This document shows positions 1 through 13,677 of a DNA stretch of 64,000 nt, piece after piece. The DNA is from Kryptolebias marmoratus (taxonomy: Eukaryota > Chordata > Actinopteri > Cyprinodontiformes > Rivulidae): positions 17,230,733-17,294,732 of the forward strand of contig NC_051450.1 of the NCBI RefSeq assembly GCF_001649575.2, given 5' to 3'. The translations under genes were made by a program, and so were the position numbers. The notes below the pieces were generated by a model. It did not search any database. It was given only the letters and a program-made list of their open reading frames with translations, and was not told the origin of the DNA. Every line of letters begins with the position of its first letter. The first letter of the stretch is position 1.

Positions 1-1394
1 ATTAAAGAAAGAGTTTTTCTTCTTATTATTTCTTATAAATATTTATTTTGCTCGTCTGCTGAACTATAATCAGTCAATAATATCCACTTTTTCCCTCAGT
101 TAGGCTCATAAATATAACTATTTTTGTCTCACCTCTACCCTTCATGAGTAGAGTTGAGACAAATCTAGTAAAAAACAAACAAAAAAAATGTTTTATTTTG
201 TTGTCTTTAATTCAAAACAGTATTGCTAATCTAATCTGTCAGATTATTAGCTTTAACTTTTAACAACAAATTTAATGGATGTCAGAAAATGTCTCAAATA
301 TATAGCATTTTTTCCCCTCGTTCTGCTTGTCATGTCTTACTTTGTGCAACCAGAAAGCGTGAGATGCAACCCACTGACTACCTCACACGTTTCTCTAAAT
401 TTGAAATTGTTTTTTAAGGTTTAAGGTAAGTTTAAGGTTTACAAAAGTCTAAGCTAGGTTTAACATTCATGGAAGGAAAAGAAGTGGCAGAAATCATAGA
501 TAAGGCATGCTGCAAGTTGTTTAAAGTGTTTCAGCTGTATCTGGTCTACCCAAGTTCTTATTTGGTCTACTTTATTATTTATTTATGAGTGAGTGCAGAC
601 AAAATATCACATTATCATTAAACAGTCACAGAGAGTCAGTGTTTCCTTGTAAAATAACTGAAATATGTCAAAATTAAGGTTCTAATTAGGACGTTTTTAT
701 TAAAGTTTGCAGATTCTTAGGATACTTAGGTTTTTGCTCAGAAACTTTTGTTGAAATTTAAGTTTAGCTTTTTAGGCCAATCAGAATTCAACAAAAATAC
801 CAATTAAATTGAGAAAGGTAAACATTTTCATTACTTTGCACCATAAATACAAAATGAGGCATGAAGAATTAATGGATCACATGATAAAAAGCTTATAAAT
901 TAATGCAGTAATTTCTGGTAAATCAGTAAGATGGACAGTGAATCAAAAAAAAAGCCTGAAGAGTTAGAAATCCAGTTTCTTTATTCTGTAAGTGTTGCTT
1001 GAATGTGGCCTTCTGGCCTAAAGCTGAGTGCCACAAGAAATGTCTGGAACATATTAATGCACCGGTGAAAACAGATTTTCTTCTACATTTTTTGCAAATG
1101 AATGAATGAATGCAACATTCACGATTGCTTGAATGGCCTTCATATTTTAAGTAAGTGGACCAGATGATTGGACGGACAGGCTCTAACAGCTTGGAGCAAT
1201 CCATCACGAGGCAGTTGTGATGATTTGTTGCATCAGTTGATAATTCTCTTAATCTCGTTTAGGTTCGGAAATGCACTCATCTGAAGGTTCCAGTCCGAGG
1301 CTTCATTTCAGCACAGCCAACACACCTTCACAGAAAAGGGGATGCAAGTGGACGGGAGAGTGCCACACATCCTTGAGAGCATTTTTTAATTTCT

Positions 1395-1560
1395 TGGTGC
1401 TCCATCTGTTGAAATGATAAAGTGCAGCCATAATGGAGTGCAACAAGATTAAATTAATCAGGTTTGTCCATTACACTGCCACAGGCTCCTCACAGATGAT
1501 TGCAATTTTCTCTGTCAGGCCCATTATTGTAAGATCTGTTTAGTGGTTTGATGCAATTAA
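1395..1560. promoter_or_regulatory. Candidate conserved non-coding element
   Basis: This patch of complex, repeat-free sequence is dense in homeodomain-type ATTA/TAAT cores (TAATGG, TTAAATTAATCA, CATTAC, CATTATTG). It lies in the gene-poor flank expected to hold EYA1/MSC enhancers. Only composition supports it. Confidence 0.25.
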
Positions 1561-2763
1561 AATGGACTTAATGTAAATTTAACAACACAAATAACACTTT
1601 TCTCTGTGTATGTTTGAGAGGGGCGCGGCTGAAGGGTCCTGAAGTGCAACGGTAAACACCCACTGTAACCATTTTTAACTTCAAACAAACCAGGGAGCTA
1701 TTTGATTAGTCTGAACTCGGTGATCAATAACTATGTTTCATGTTTTCATGTTCTCCGTGATGTCAAAGGATCCGGTTGCACAGACCACCCTTGTCTGGAC
1801 ATCAGCTGTGAGGAACACAACACCTTCCACGAGCGTATCATTATGCCCATAGATCATTTGAACCTGGAGCGAAGGGGAGTTTAATGGAGTTGCTCCGATG
1901 AAAGCAGATAAAGTACGCGCCTCTGAATCTCACGGTTCAGTACAGTAAGTGAGGCCAGACTTGAGAGAATATTATTAATTTTCCCCAGAGCTGATCTAAT
2001 ATCTCCCTGATTGGTTGCTTCCTCCGTCCCGGATCAGGTCACCGCCACGGGACAAAGCCTACAGGATGTGTACCTAACGGGAGGAGCGCCACAAAGCTCC
2101 CGCCGCCATTTAAACGCTGGGATGGCGGAACTGTCACGCCAAAAATGTCATGCGCTTTTTATTCTCAGCACCTCTATAATATCTGATTTATGCCGCACAG
2201 TAAAATATAACAATGCACTGAGGCTTTGTTTTCATGGGGATATTCTTCAGTGGGAGTTTTTTTTTTTTTTCACAGATCTATCTGGAACTTCACACCAACA
2301 TCTGTTTTCAGGGATTTTATTGGACTTGAAGAGGCTGAACTGAAGGTTATTGTGGCTAAATCAACAATTACCATAACCAATCAGACAGTGTGCTTTATTA
2401 CATTACATTTTGAGTTCAGATGTTTCAAATTAGGTCTCCAATCACACTGCAAGCAACGTGAAAGAATCCACACCTCAAGAACAGTGAAGGTTTTCCTGAT
2501 GCGGAACGCTTTGACAAAACAAATTTTGTTTTTTCTTCTTTTTTTAAATGCACGAATATAAAAGTTTGTAACAGAAAAAGTGCCAGCCCTGTAACCCGAG
2601 GAGCAATCTGACAGTGTGTGCGTGAGGCACCTTTCACACGAGGTGCATTCCAGCAATCCTTGCAGGCCAAAAACAAGTCAGTCAATCATATTCTGTGCAG
2701 CAGTAATTCAGTAGGTGTCACACTATCTCTTTTGTTAGCCACAGGACAACGACGAGTGAGAAA

Positions 2764-2785
2764 GAGAGAGAGAGAGAGAGAGAGA
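2764..2785. repeat. (GA)n microsatellite
   Basis: About 11 perfect GA units. Confidence 0.95.
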
Positions 2786-3554
2786 AAAGGTCAGGCAACA
2801 AAAAGCTTTGTCACGCTCAAAATATGATATGGACGCCCTGCAAAATCAGCTCATAAAACATCGTGTGGACATCACAGAGGGATTCATGCAGGATTTTATG
2901 CAGCAACAGTTTGTTATGCATTGGAATCAAAAACAGGAATTTGATACATTGTTTATGAATATGATTAGTTTGAGTGAAGCAGTCACTGTTTAAATTAGAG
3001 ATTAAATAGGTAGTTTAGATTTTAGTTGAAAAATAAAAGATGTCTCTTTTAGCCCTATGCTCACAAATCATACTACTAAAGCTGCCCTGAGCTGCTATTC
3101 CAAACATAATAATTAAATTGTCACTTTTTGGCATTTCTGTGTTTGCATTGTGAGACCTCAGAATATAAACATATAAGTAATAACCAAATTATGTTGATTC
3201 ATTACTCTGGTTTGCGATATGGCCTTAAGGTAAAGGCTGTCCAGCTGCCAAATAAAATATGGCTTTAGGTGTGCAGAATGCTGGAAAATGCACTTCAGTG
3301 TGTCCACTATCAGCAGCCGTGGTTAGGGGAAACTTATGGCCAGTAACAGCAAGCGAAGCTCTAAAAAACAGTAATAATAAAAGATTAATACAAATATACA
3401 CACAGTTGTTTGAAATGCCAAAATCTGCAGCCAGGAGAAGTAAAACTGAACTCCTCATAAAGTTTTCAGTTTAAGTGTTCTGTAGACGAAGAATGAAGAA
3501 AAATGCCACTGAATATAGGACCCTACATTCTTTTTTGTTGCCGTTGCTGTATTG

Positions 3555-3990
3555 GGCAACATTTTCCATCTTCTTCAAGCCGATCTTTTGAAGAGGGGTT
3601 CTGTGGAAAGGTTATGAACAATTAATATCTTACCTGCTGTAGATACCGTTTTGAACAACCTCAATTTAGAGAAACAGAGTTTAATTTTGACTAGACTGAC
3701 GAGATAACAGGGCCAAGCCCAAAGTGGATCGCTGCTGTTTTAAAAATGTCAAAACTATTCATCCATAATAGAATAGAAGAGGATCATCTTTATTGCAATT
3801 GTATGGCTAGTATACAATAAGAGGAAAATGCTATATTTTAACTTTTACATTACTATGAATTTTGCATTTGTTTGACACAAGTTACATAGAATTCTGTGAT
3901 TGCCAGCGCAAATAGCAGCGGTAGCAGCTAGACATAGCACCTCTGATACAGTTCTGACTGAGGATTTACAATATTTCTTCGGAAGTGGCG
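3555..3990. repeat. Dispersed repeat family A, single arm
   Basis: It starts with the family signature GATCTTTTGAA, then the block TTAATATCTTACCTGCTGTAG and CAACCTCAATTTAGAGAAAC. Closely related blocks recur at 18.8, 22.5, 39.8, 43.6, 46.7 and 49.3 kb. It contains a minus-strand splice-donor consensus at 3629-3636. The DNA-transposon class is unknown. Confidence 0.75.
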
Positions 3991-5098
3991 TTCTATCCCT
4001 GTAACCTTGCCAAAATTGGCCATGGACTTCCTTTTATCATATAGCATTTTTGTTTTTACCCCTGCAGAGATTTATGTTACCTCTTTTTTAAATGATCACC
4101 TTACCAGAGTCTTCTTACCTTCTAGTGTAAACCACTTTTGGAGGAAATAATGTGTTTTAAGATTAAAAAATGTCATAAGGAACACCTTAAGGGGCATACC
4201 TTATTGGCTCCTCTTGGACATAATATGATTCTACTGATACACCATCCAACTTGTGAAATCTCACTCCTTTTCTTAAAACCAACACCATTATCTTACAGTT
4301 TTGACTTACATATGTGCGGTTTTAATGCAATCACTCAGGAATAGTTTTCTTTCTGATAAAAGAAAATATATATACATATCAAAAATTACACCTCTGCCTT
4401 TAAAAGCCTGCATGTGTAAAATGTCCCTATTAGCTACTCTTCTCGCATTTTTTCCAAAAGGTTATGTTTCACGATGATGTTTTTTTAAGTGGAAAAGGAC
4501 TTGCCTGGCATCCGTGTTGTCTTCTTAAATGAAATAAGCAAGAAATTTGACATGATAGAATGCCCCGCCTCTTTTAACACATGACACTTCCCCAGAACTT
4601 GACTGCAGTGAGGATATCTCAGTCCCTCGCCGGCGAATGCATTGGACAAAAATTTGCCTCAGAGCAATAGTTCAGCGTTAGGTGTGGCTGAGTCCGACAG
4701 ATGGATGGAAATCGTGAGGAATAAACTGCGTTCAGCCGCGCTCGTCTTGTGGAATATTTTATTTGTGAGCAGATGTTGAGCCAAACGCCCCAGCTTTGTG
4801 TTTTTACAGCAGAGCCAATAAAAACAAAAAACTGTGTTTCTGTTTGAAAAAGATAAAGCAAGACAAAGGAAGGAAGACGAAGTGGAGAGAAATGGTAGTC
4901 CCTCTGCCACTGCCTTACTCAATCCATATGCGAGGCTTAGAGGCAGGAAATACCCACAGTTCAGCGTAATCAGGGCAGAGGCTGGCCACCTCATTGGAAA
5001 AGAGTTGATTGGACACTATTAGAGCAAGCAAGAGCTCTCCAAAATGGCATTTTTAATGCTAGAGACACGGGACATAATTTATTTACATGGGTTTTAGC
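3991..5098. other. Intergenic, no gene seen
   Basis: AT-rich sequence without a recognisable coding family. Overlapping frames of 60-111 aa at 4619-5022 on both strands are mutual shadows. Confidence 0.65.
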
Positions 5099-5099
5099 T

Positions 5100-5430
5100 G
5101 GGGGCTGCATTGTGGTGCAGTGGTATGAGATGTTGCCTTACAGGAAGAAGGTCTTGCATTCGAAATGACTTTCTGCACAAAGTTTGTGCGTGGTGTACTC
5201 CAGGTACTCGGGTTTCCTCCCAAAGTCCAAAGAACGTGCTTGTGAGGTCAGTGGAGATTCTGAATTGACTCTAGGTGTGATTGCATGATTGTTTGTCTTG
5301 TGTGTCTCTGTGTGGCCTTGGGGACTGGCAACCTGTCCAGAGTGTACCCTGTCTCCCACCTAAAGGCTGCTAGAGACATGCTCCAGACTTCTATGACCCT
5401 GGACAAGATGAATCAGGGATAGAAAATTAA
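5100..5430 (+). mobile_element. tRNA-derived SINE (V-SINE/DANA-like), diverged
   Basis: The head has a pol III A-box-like TGGTGCAGTGG and a decayed B-box region (TTGCATTCGAAAT). The body has the teleost SINE blocks CTCCAGGTACTCGGGTTTCC, CCTGTCCAGAGTGTACCCTG and a tail resembling the usual GATAAGCGG end. The superfamily is recognised from memory; the exact family is unknown. Confidence 0.75.
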
Positions 5431-7655
5431 CCCCACTTAAAAAGATCTGAACTTTTGGTTTAAAAATGTTGAACCGTTAAATGAACACGCTGAACAAACT
5501 CTCCCATGACCCTTTCAAAGAGGAATTCAGTTTTGTCTTATTCACAAACATGCTCTTTTCTGTGGTAACAACATTTGCCCATAAGCAAGACTTCAACAGA
5601 GCAAATGATAATGCACCTCCCTAAGAAGCCAACAGTTGTTTGACAGACGGGTGGGTTTGTTTCTCGATGAGGCAGAGCTTCTGGCATGTTCAACCATAAT
5701 AACACGTCCCCCAAACTGGCATGATAGCTGCAGCCCTGCGTCCGAACCAGCACGGGGTTTCCCCATAATACAAACAAAGGCTGGCTGACTCGTTGTCTGT
5801 ACGGCTTGACATTTATGGAATTTGAGGGTTCTGCATGTTTACAGATAGTTGGTTTTGGTTTGTCCCGTTTGAGAAATAATTGGGGGAGGCTGGATGAAAC
5901 AAGGGGAGCGACAGCTGATGTGGTTTGGTTAAAGGGAATGAACATCTGCCTTTGATTTTATGAAGACTTATGGCAGCTCTGCAAAATCTGCCTTTCTCCA
6001 TGTCACAGTCTTTTGTTAGATCTTTTTTGCCCTCCCTTTTTTTTCTGCATCATCTCCACCCAGCAATTTATGATTTCTAGCTTCTTTTGTATAACGTAAA
6101 TGTCAGTATTTTTCTCAAGCACACACACTAGAAAGCATGGTCAAACATCAGACTGTTTCTTTTGAGTACAGCAGAGAGTGCTGAAGTAGTTAAATCCTTG
6201 ATTTGTACCTCACAAAACTCTCACAAGTCCCCCGTGCCCCTCCACCCCTGCTCTCCACCTCCCACACAATTCCCAGGTCAACAGAGCTCTCAATATGAGG
6301 CGCGTCTGTTCTACTGTGACAGCATATGCTTATCCACTCAGTGTCCTGGGACGCTCATTCTTCATACAATAAGTGCTGGAATTATTCAATCAAAGCAGGT
6401 ACGACACAGAGCAGGCAAATAACCTGTCTAGATTAGCCTGGTTTTAAAATACATGCACCTATCATAGTATTATTTAGCTTCTAGAGGGTATATTTCAAAT
6501 GTTACACCAATATAGTAAATTGGATTTAACAATTTCAGTCTCTCTCTCATTTTCTCCTCCACTTTGTGCAATCAGACGTGCCTCTGTTCTTAGTAGTTGC
6601 TACATTTGGCAACAAGAGGAGCCGCGCTGTGTTCGGGCGAAGAGTAAACACACTAAATGAGATGCTGATTACATCATATTTTGAATCAGGGGTCCGCGGT
6701 GGCATCGCATGAGGTTTTATGAACACTGTCAGTTACCTTTTAAAATAACACGCTCACCATGGAGATGGTGTTTACTTTAAGAAAACAAGTGCACGTTCTG
6801 CCTGTCAGAGGCAAGATTCCTTAAGTGCTCAGCAGCTCCGAGCAGATGTTTGAACTGTAAACATAACGTGAATATTAGGATGACGTCAGCCCAGAAATGA
6901 GGCGGACGTCTGCAGCCAATTACCACCTCCAAGACTCTTTACTTATGAAAAAGCAAAGGTTTGAAGCTAATTTCTCTCCATCATCATAAAATTTAACTTT
7001 TTTGGTTTAGACAGATGCTTGTCTTTTTGTTTTGCACGGCGACAATGGCAGGCATGATGGAGACGTGTGCTCGCAGTGATAGCATCTCTGAAAGGCAGCT
7101 CCCCTGGGTTAATGGGGGAGTTATCCTATTAGAGCCCCTCCTGTGCTTTTTTTCCTACCCCTTTCTGATGGAGAGAGCACCCGTCATTGTTCGGGCTCGC
7201 CTGTAAAAAGGGAAAAAGCTAATGGCTTCTGCACTCTCCTCCTTTTTCGTAGCAATCTCCTGTCTGACCAGCTGCCTGTATCTTTCTACCTCTTCTTCCT
7301 CACCTTTGATTCTCAGGATCAGTTATTCTCAGCAGGTGCCTTTGTATTTTTCCTCCCTACACATTGATCTATAAATCAACTCTCTGCTTGTCCTGCAGGA
7401 AGGACAAGCAGAGGAAGGAAGGATATCTCAGCTAGAAAACATCACAAGCAAGTTCAGGTCAGTGGGAGAAGTGCTTTTCCCCAACCATGCCTTGTTTTAC
7501 TGGTTCAACAAAAGGGATTTATTTTTTCTTTTGTCAAACGATGACACTGAAATAAATAACCTGAGCACATTTAACTGTCACCCAGGACTTTGAGCAAACT
7601 CTGTTCAAACTAAGCTTACAAAAGCAACAAGTCTAGCTTGAATCTACAATACTGT
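5431..7655. other. Intergenic, no gene seen
   Basis: No coding family is recognised; the 135-aa antisense frame near 5538-5945 has no domain. The interval 6600-6960 is of higher complexity (CRE-like TGACGTCA core near 6881) and could be regulatory. Confidence 0.6.
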
Positions 7656-7659
7656 TTTA

Positions 7660-7745
7660 AACTTTTAGACCACCCCTTTTTTCTTTATATCTGCTTCCAA
7701 GCAGCCATGATTTCTTGTAAGCTTTTAAAGTGGTCTTAATCAATG
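7660..7745. repeat. Dispersed repeat family C fragment
   Basis: The string GCTTCCAAGCAGCCATGATTT, then CTTGTAAGCTTTTAAAG, recurs with a few changes at 44760-44810. Only two copies are in the window. Confidence 0.5.
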
Positions 7746-10700
7746 GTTTTGATTAAGGTCACTTTGGTCTTAATCTCAATCAATCACTTTGAACATTTGA
7801 GCTTGAAAACTTGGAATGTGGAGCAGCAGAGGACAAAAGAAATGTCAGGCCTAAAAATGAATCTAAAACAAATGAACAATATCTGAAAGTCCTTTGGGAA
7901 TTACTTTGCTTGTGCTAAAATACTAGTTTCTGTTCTGTAAATTGGTTCCTACCAAGCTGTCTATTATGAGCTGACAGCGCCCTTGAGTTCAGGAGCTTTT
8001 TAATGCCTGAATGATTCATAGGTCAGACTCAAAGACTTTAAACATACAGTAGGTAGATTTCGGACCAGAACTCTGCAACTGAAGCCAGAACAGGACCGGC
8101 TTGTGTGCTGGGATGTAGGCAGGACTTAAAGCCCCACATCGCTAGTCCACAGACACTGGTTCCAAAAATACAACATGGCAGCTTCAGTGAAATGGCTCCT
8201 GCTGCCTTCAACTCCCAACAACCAGATAAAGGGGGAACTCTTGGCCTACCAGTATAATATGCCTAAGGTCAGACTTAAATGCCTCAATAAACAAAAATCA
8301 TTTCTCCAAAAATGGTCAGGTCCTGGAGAGAAAATATTGACAAGGCAACCAAAGTCCAAAACAGACTTTCAGAAAGCCTGGAGAATTATTGATTAAGACC
8401 AATTTAAAAGATTACAAGAAAGCCTGGCTCCATAGAAGCTAAATATAACGAAAAAAGGGATTTTGCACATTATTGTATAGATGTTTAAAAACTGAAAGTC
8501 AAAATTTGAGATTCCTTGAAGATTTTTCTCATGCACATCAGTATTGCTATCTTAAATAATTTTGTTCACAGCAGATAAATACTGATTCAAGCCTTGGTAA
8601 TGGCACTTTCTTTGTTTCATGTCCATATTTAGCTTAACTGACTGAGAATGTTAGATTAAGAAAAAAGCCATAGTTTGCTGTCATACAGAGCACCGTCTGC
8701 TGAAGTTTGGTTCAATGGTGAAAGCAAAATGTACCCTGGGATCTGTAGGACTTCAAAGATGTTATGGGGAAGGTGACTCACCCTCAGTGGGAAGACTGAT
8801 ATATGGTGTGAGGACAGAGGCACTATGAGGAAATTTCTTGCACAAAGTCATTGCAACATGCTTGCCCCTGTGACCCATACCTGACAGCTTTCGGTCAGCA
8901 CAGGAAAAATGTTTTCTTTGCAGAAAATTCAGAGACGCTACTGTCAGTACAAGGGAGTGTTTGGTTTATAGTGTAACCATGAGGGATAAGAAAGACATCA
9001 GAAAACAATGGTGCTCGTATTTTAGTCTTTCACTGTTTTGACCACATGTTTAAAAAGTTAAATGGTGCATTTATGGGTCCTATTGGATCTAAAATCATCT
9101 GTGCTCTTTTATTTCTGAAGGAGTTGAGTGAGGGCAGAGCCAAAAACATACAAATGGTTCAACAACTGTAAAGTTTGATGGGCTTTTTGAGCCAGGATTT
9201 TATGATTTTAAATCAAAGGAATTTCCAGAAGATGTTGATTTTTGTTCCCTACAAGCCTACCAGATCTCAACCCAACAGCTACAGAAACATTTCATTTCAC
9301 CTCCTCCCTTTTGAACAAAACTTTGTCCTTTACTGCAGCACAGGCAGGCTATTATATCTCTGCATTACGATAAAGAACAGATAAGTGGAGACTCATACCA
9401 AACAATGGCTTTTCTATTGCAACTGTGGGGAATCGACTTGTGGAAGGAGGCACTGTGTTTTGGCAAATTGCACCAGAATCATCTGGCTACGGGCATCCCC
9501 TTTCCTGCGCTCTCCTCAGATTTCCTCCGCCGCATCACGGCGCGGGGACCTTATCATGCTGCCTCACTCTCAATAGTCAGGGCCCACACTAAGATTTCAG
9601 ATGCTGGCCAGCCTCTCTGAGGGAACAGGTGTCTCCTCTGTCTGCCTGCGGTCGAGGTCCTGCGGTGGAAGCATGGGAAAGGGCAGCCACCGCAGAGGTT
9701 CTACCCCAGCGGACAGGTAACAGTGCTCCATTCAGCTCAGCCTGAATTCAGCTTAATTGGCATCCTTTTAGAGACTTCGGGAAGCAGTTGGGAGTAGAAA
9801 ATAAAGAGCGGAAATTCGCCCAATGATTCCCAGTTGACTGAAGGTGTACAGTGTTCTCACAATGGGAACGGAGAGAGACTATTTGATGTGTAAATGAGAT
9901 AAAAAAGAGAGGGAGATTTGTTTAGGATTACTTTACGTTTGGTGCATAAATTAGTAGAACAGACCTGGCAGTTTATCAAACTGCAAAAACAATTTGCTTT
10001 TCAATACTAAGTGACAGTTCTTGAAGATTAATCACTTTTTTTTGTCTGCCATGAGAGAAGAGGGATTGTGGGTCTTGTGGTGAAGCAGGTCACTGTGATG
10101 GAAGATCAAAAGAGCAGCAATGTGAGCCCTGGAGCATCCAACTTTTCAGAATGACCTGTGGTCAATAGTGCAGGTGTGGAGGAGAACAGGTAAATATCTC
10201 AGAGGCTTACACCTTTGACAGCTCATTAGATGCTCATTTATGTGAGCTTTAGCACGTAGGATTGTAAAAGAGTGAAGTTAGGACCCCAGAGGAAAACACT
10301 ACTTCTCAACAGAAGAGATTTTCATTTTTACAACTTAGTAATTTGAGTTTATCACTATTATTTTGTGTGCTGCAAAACTATTATTGTTCCATCTCCCAAA
10401 CACGTGCACTTTCTGCTCATAAACGTGGCCCAACATAAACAGCTAAGTGATCAAAGTCTAAAGAAAGAGGCTGAGGGAGCAAAGACATTTGTAAAATGTC
10501 ATTCGACAACCTCTAGACACAAATTCTGCACAGCGATAATATATGGATGAGAATGCCATTAAAAACAGTTTCAGGCTCCTCCTGGATTCATTTGCGCTGA
10601 CCCAGAATGCAGTATTTTCTTAACACAAGCAGCAGGCTGCTTTGATGTTATCTCCCTATCCAAACAGTGAAGGGCCTGCTGCCCCCAGCCCCCGCCTGCG

Positions 10701-10882
10701 TCCACAGAGGACGGCGTCGATTAATCACAGCGAGGCCTGCACAGAGCGCGTCCATAAATCGCCCCACCGCTCCTTAAACAGGAGAGTTCCAGGGCGCAGC
10801 GCCATCATTTATCAACACTCGCCCCTCCGGATGAGGAGTAAATAAAAGTCTGAATATGTAGCAGAGGGAGAAAAAGAAAAAA
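7746..10882. other. Intergenic, no gene seen
   Basis: No coding family is found. More complex, CpG-containing patches at about 9440-9780 and 10560-10860 (with ATTAATCACAG and CCATAAATCGC, Hox/Cdx-like cores) may be enhancers. The rest is AT-rich. Confidence 0.6.
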
Positions 10883-10908
10883 GTGTGTGTGTGTGTGTGT
10901 GGGGGGGN
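10883..10908. repeat. (GT)n-poly(G) microsatellite ending in an ambiguous base
   Basis: Nine GT units are followed by seven G and then the only N in the window, at 10908. It marks a base the assembly could not resolve. Confidence 0.95.
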
Positions 10909-13624
10909 GATTCAGGGATGTTGAGCATTCCCAGTGGCATCATGGTAAATAAAGAAATGCCTAAACTCTGCACTCAAACCAATCATCGGTTTTATTTTAT
11001 TTGTTTGCTAAAGATATCTCCCTTCATCTCATACTTGTAGGTTACTGTTAGACTATAAACAAAATGTACATAATTAAACTTACAGTGCAAGTGGTAGAAG
11101 AGTTTTAATGTATTCCAATTCTGTTACAGACTAAGAAGTATTTTAGATCAGGCTTATAAACTTTATTTTATGTCTAAAAACCCTTTCAAACTCCTTACTT
11201 AAATAATTCATACTTAATCAGCAAACCCATTACAGGATTTCTTCTTGAAAGCAAAAGCGTAAAAATGAAAGTCCCTTTTTGCTAAGAATTTGTTTATGGG
11301 ATTTTTTTACTTCAGTAATAAAGTAACCTTTAAAGTAACCTTATACATTGCATGATATGATACACCAGTAAGGTATGTTGCAAAATTCTAATTTTAAAAT
11401 GCAATCATACTTATATGAAAGCGTGAAAGTATGATTATAGTTTTGGCAAAGTAAAATAATCATCATGCTTGTAAGACTCCAGCTTCTTCACAGTTGCTCT
11501 CATAGATAGATAAATATGAAGTTTCATGATATATTAATACAATAGACTTTTATTTATTGGCTGTAAAATTATGATTTGTGAAGCTGCAAAACTGAATAAA
11601 TAGATTCATAAATTATTTGTTTATCCAGCAGTAATCACAGCCTTCAAACACAAGACTATGCTCTGAGATTTTTTTGCTAAACAAATATTCAAGCATCAAT
11701 AAGAAGAGGGAAATTCCCTGGATTTCTGTGAGAGTGGTTGAGGGATGCTCACATTGAACTCTGGAGCTCTGTGAGAGTCTGAGAAAAGCAGCAGCAGCAG
11801 CAGCAGAAAGCACTATCTCCATTATCGGGCTCACCAGGCCTTTCCTCACGCTGGCAACCCCACAAAGCCTGCCCGGAGACAGATGACAGGACCACAAAGG
11901 CAGCACAGGTGGCTGGCTGCAGACCACCTGGAGCAGAAAAGCCCCAGCTACCTTAAAACCAATGACAGAGGGGCTTGGTAAATGGTGGGGGAGGAGGCGG
12001 CAAATATAAAAAAATGGGGGTGAATCTGGAAGAAAAAGGGAAACAGACAAACTTTTAAATGAGACAACAAAGGAATACATTTGTAAATCATTAAGGGATT
12101 TATTTGAAGCTATTCTTTTGTAAAAATCTTCTTAAAAATGATAAATATCTTTTCCGTTTTACTGTTCGTTTTTAAATTTAGTTTAACCCCCAAAACATTG
12201 TTTGAATGCTACATACGGTAAGACATCCTGAGAGGCCAGATAAATTGTGTATTCTTTTTTTTATGAGTAAGGGATAATATGTATAAAGATTTTTTTTTCA
12301 AACAAGCAACACTATCTGAACTATTTTTAAAAACTCTGTATAAATAAAAAAACCTTTTCTGACAAATTACATGTGCCTCCAGACAATTATTTACAAAGAC
12401 GGATAAGCTTGTCGAAGCTATCCTTATATCCATCACCAGCATCAGTGAAAGTTCACATTAAAACTGACCCCTTTCTCCAATTTCCTTTAATAACACCATT
12501 TAATAACGATATGGTCTGTCACACCACATCTTGCAATTACATGCTTTGCTTTCAAAAGGTTTTCTCCCAACAAAGATGGATCTCTCCTCAGGACTCACGT
12601 TCGTGCACACCTTTGAACTGAGGGAGATGCTTTAATGCCATGACCTCGATCCACTCCCCCGATGAGAGCGCCATACTTTTATCCAGACGGCACAATCCCA
12701 CACATCAAATTCTGAAGCCACCTGGCCTTTAAAGTGGATGTCCTTGGGATTTCTGCTTCAAGTCAGCTCTTCTGTGCAGGACTTGACTTCCTGTTTATAT
12801 TTACAGAGATGGAATGAGGCAAAAGGAAGTGATTTTTTTTCACCCATTTTAACATCCCGGCCTCTCCTCCTGAGCAGAGCCGTTCACCTCCTGCCTGCCC
12901 GTCTGCCTGCAAGTCTCCTCAGCAGCTGTCATGAAAACCAAACAGACATTCTTAATTGGTGTTCCAGACTCGAGGAAACTGGACTAAAATATTTGCATAA
13001 TTTCACAGAGGACGGAGGAAATTGTTAAAACATGTGAGCAGAGGCCTTGTGTTGCCGTAACCCTATGCCCCCCCCGACTCCATCCCTCTCTGGCCGAAGC
13101 AGCTCTTGGGTGCCACCCTGTGCCGACGGTGCCAGGAGGGAACGGAGGAAGCAGAGGGTGGTGGGGGAGGAGCAGGGAGGAGTGAAAAGGTCACTGGAGC
13201 TGATCCTATCAGTGTTTCTCCTTTTCACACGGCTCAGAGCCAGAGAAGACCCAACACAGAACAAAGCTGTATTCTCTGTACATCTGAATCGTTCTTGCTA
13301 GGACAAACAACGTACTTTTTTCTAAAAATGTATCTTTTCAGTTAGATACAAAGGAAAAATCCACAACTTGGCAGCCAATGATGTGATTTGTTAGTATTTA
13401 TTTACTGTGTCTCAATCGGGCTTCTTATGTGACTTACCTCAAATCACCACACATCATTGAAGTTTCTTTGAAATGTGGAAAATGGCTTAAAGTAAGGAGA
13501 AGTAAAAACCAATCTTTGGGTGAATGCAGACTGCTGGAGGGATGAATAGCTAAAGAACCAGTGATGCATAATCATATTTTACAGTCCAGTTTTAATTTGT
13601 CAATTAAACTCTGCTTATTACTGC

Positions 13625-13632
<8 letters not shown>
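10909..13632. other. Intergenic, no gene seen
   Basis: No coding family is recognised. The 155-aa minus-strand frame at 11613-12080 contains a serine/alanine run from a GCA repeat (near 11790) and has no domain. A GC-richer patch at 12560-13260 could be regulatory. Confidence 0.6.

Positions 13633-13670
<38 letters not shown>
13633..13670. repeat. (TA)n microsatellite
   Basis: About 19 perfect TA units. Confidence 0.95.

Positions 13671-13677
<7 letters not shown>

Larger units (their letters stand above)
1..3540. other. Intergenic, no gene seen
   Basis: This is AT-rich flank of the msc-trpa1 block. Reading frames up to 111 aa here resemble no family and are low complexity. It holds the enhancer-like patch at 1395-1560 and a GA microsatellite at 2764-2785. 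Confidence 0.7.

Noticed and set aside
5100..5180. tRNA gene
   Set aside because: The A-box-like head belongs to a SINE. The B box is decayed and no cloverleaf forms.
5538..5945. 135-aa minus-strand open frame
   Set aside because: It resembles no family, has no clear start context, and an overlapping frame shares the space.
11613..12080. 155-aa minus-strand open frame
   Set aside because: It is low complexity (alanine run from a GCA repeat, serine-rich) with no domain or splice context.
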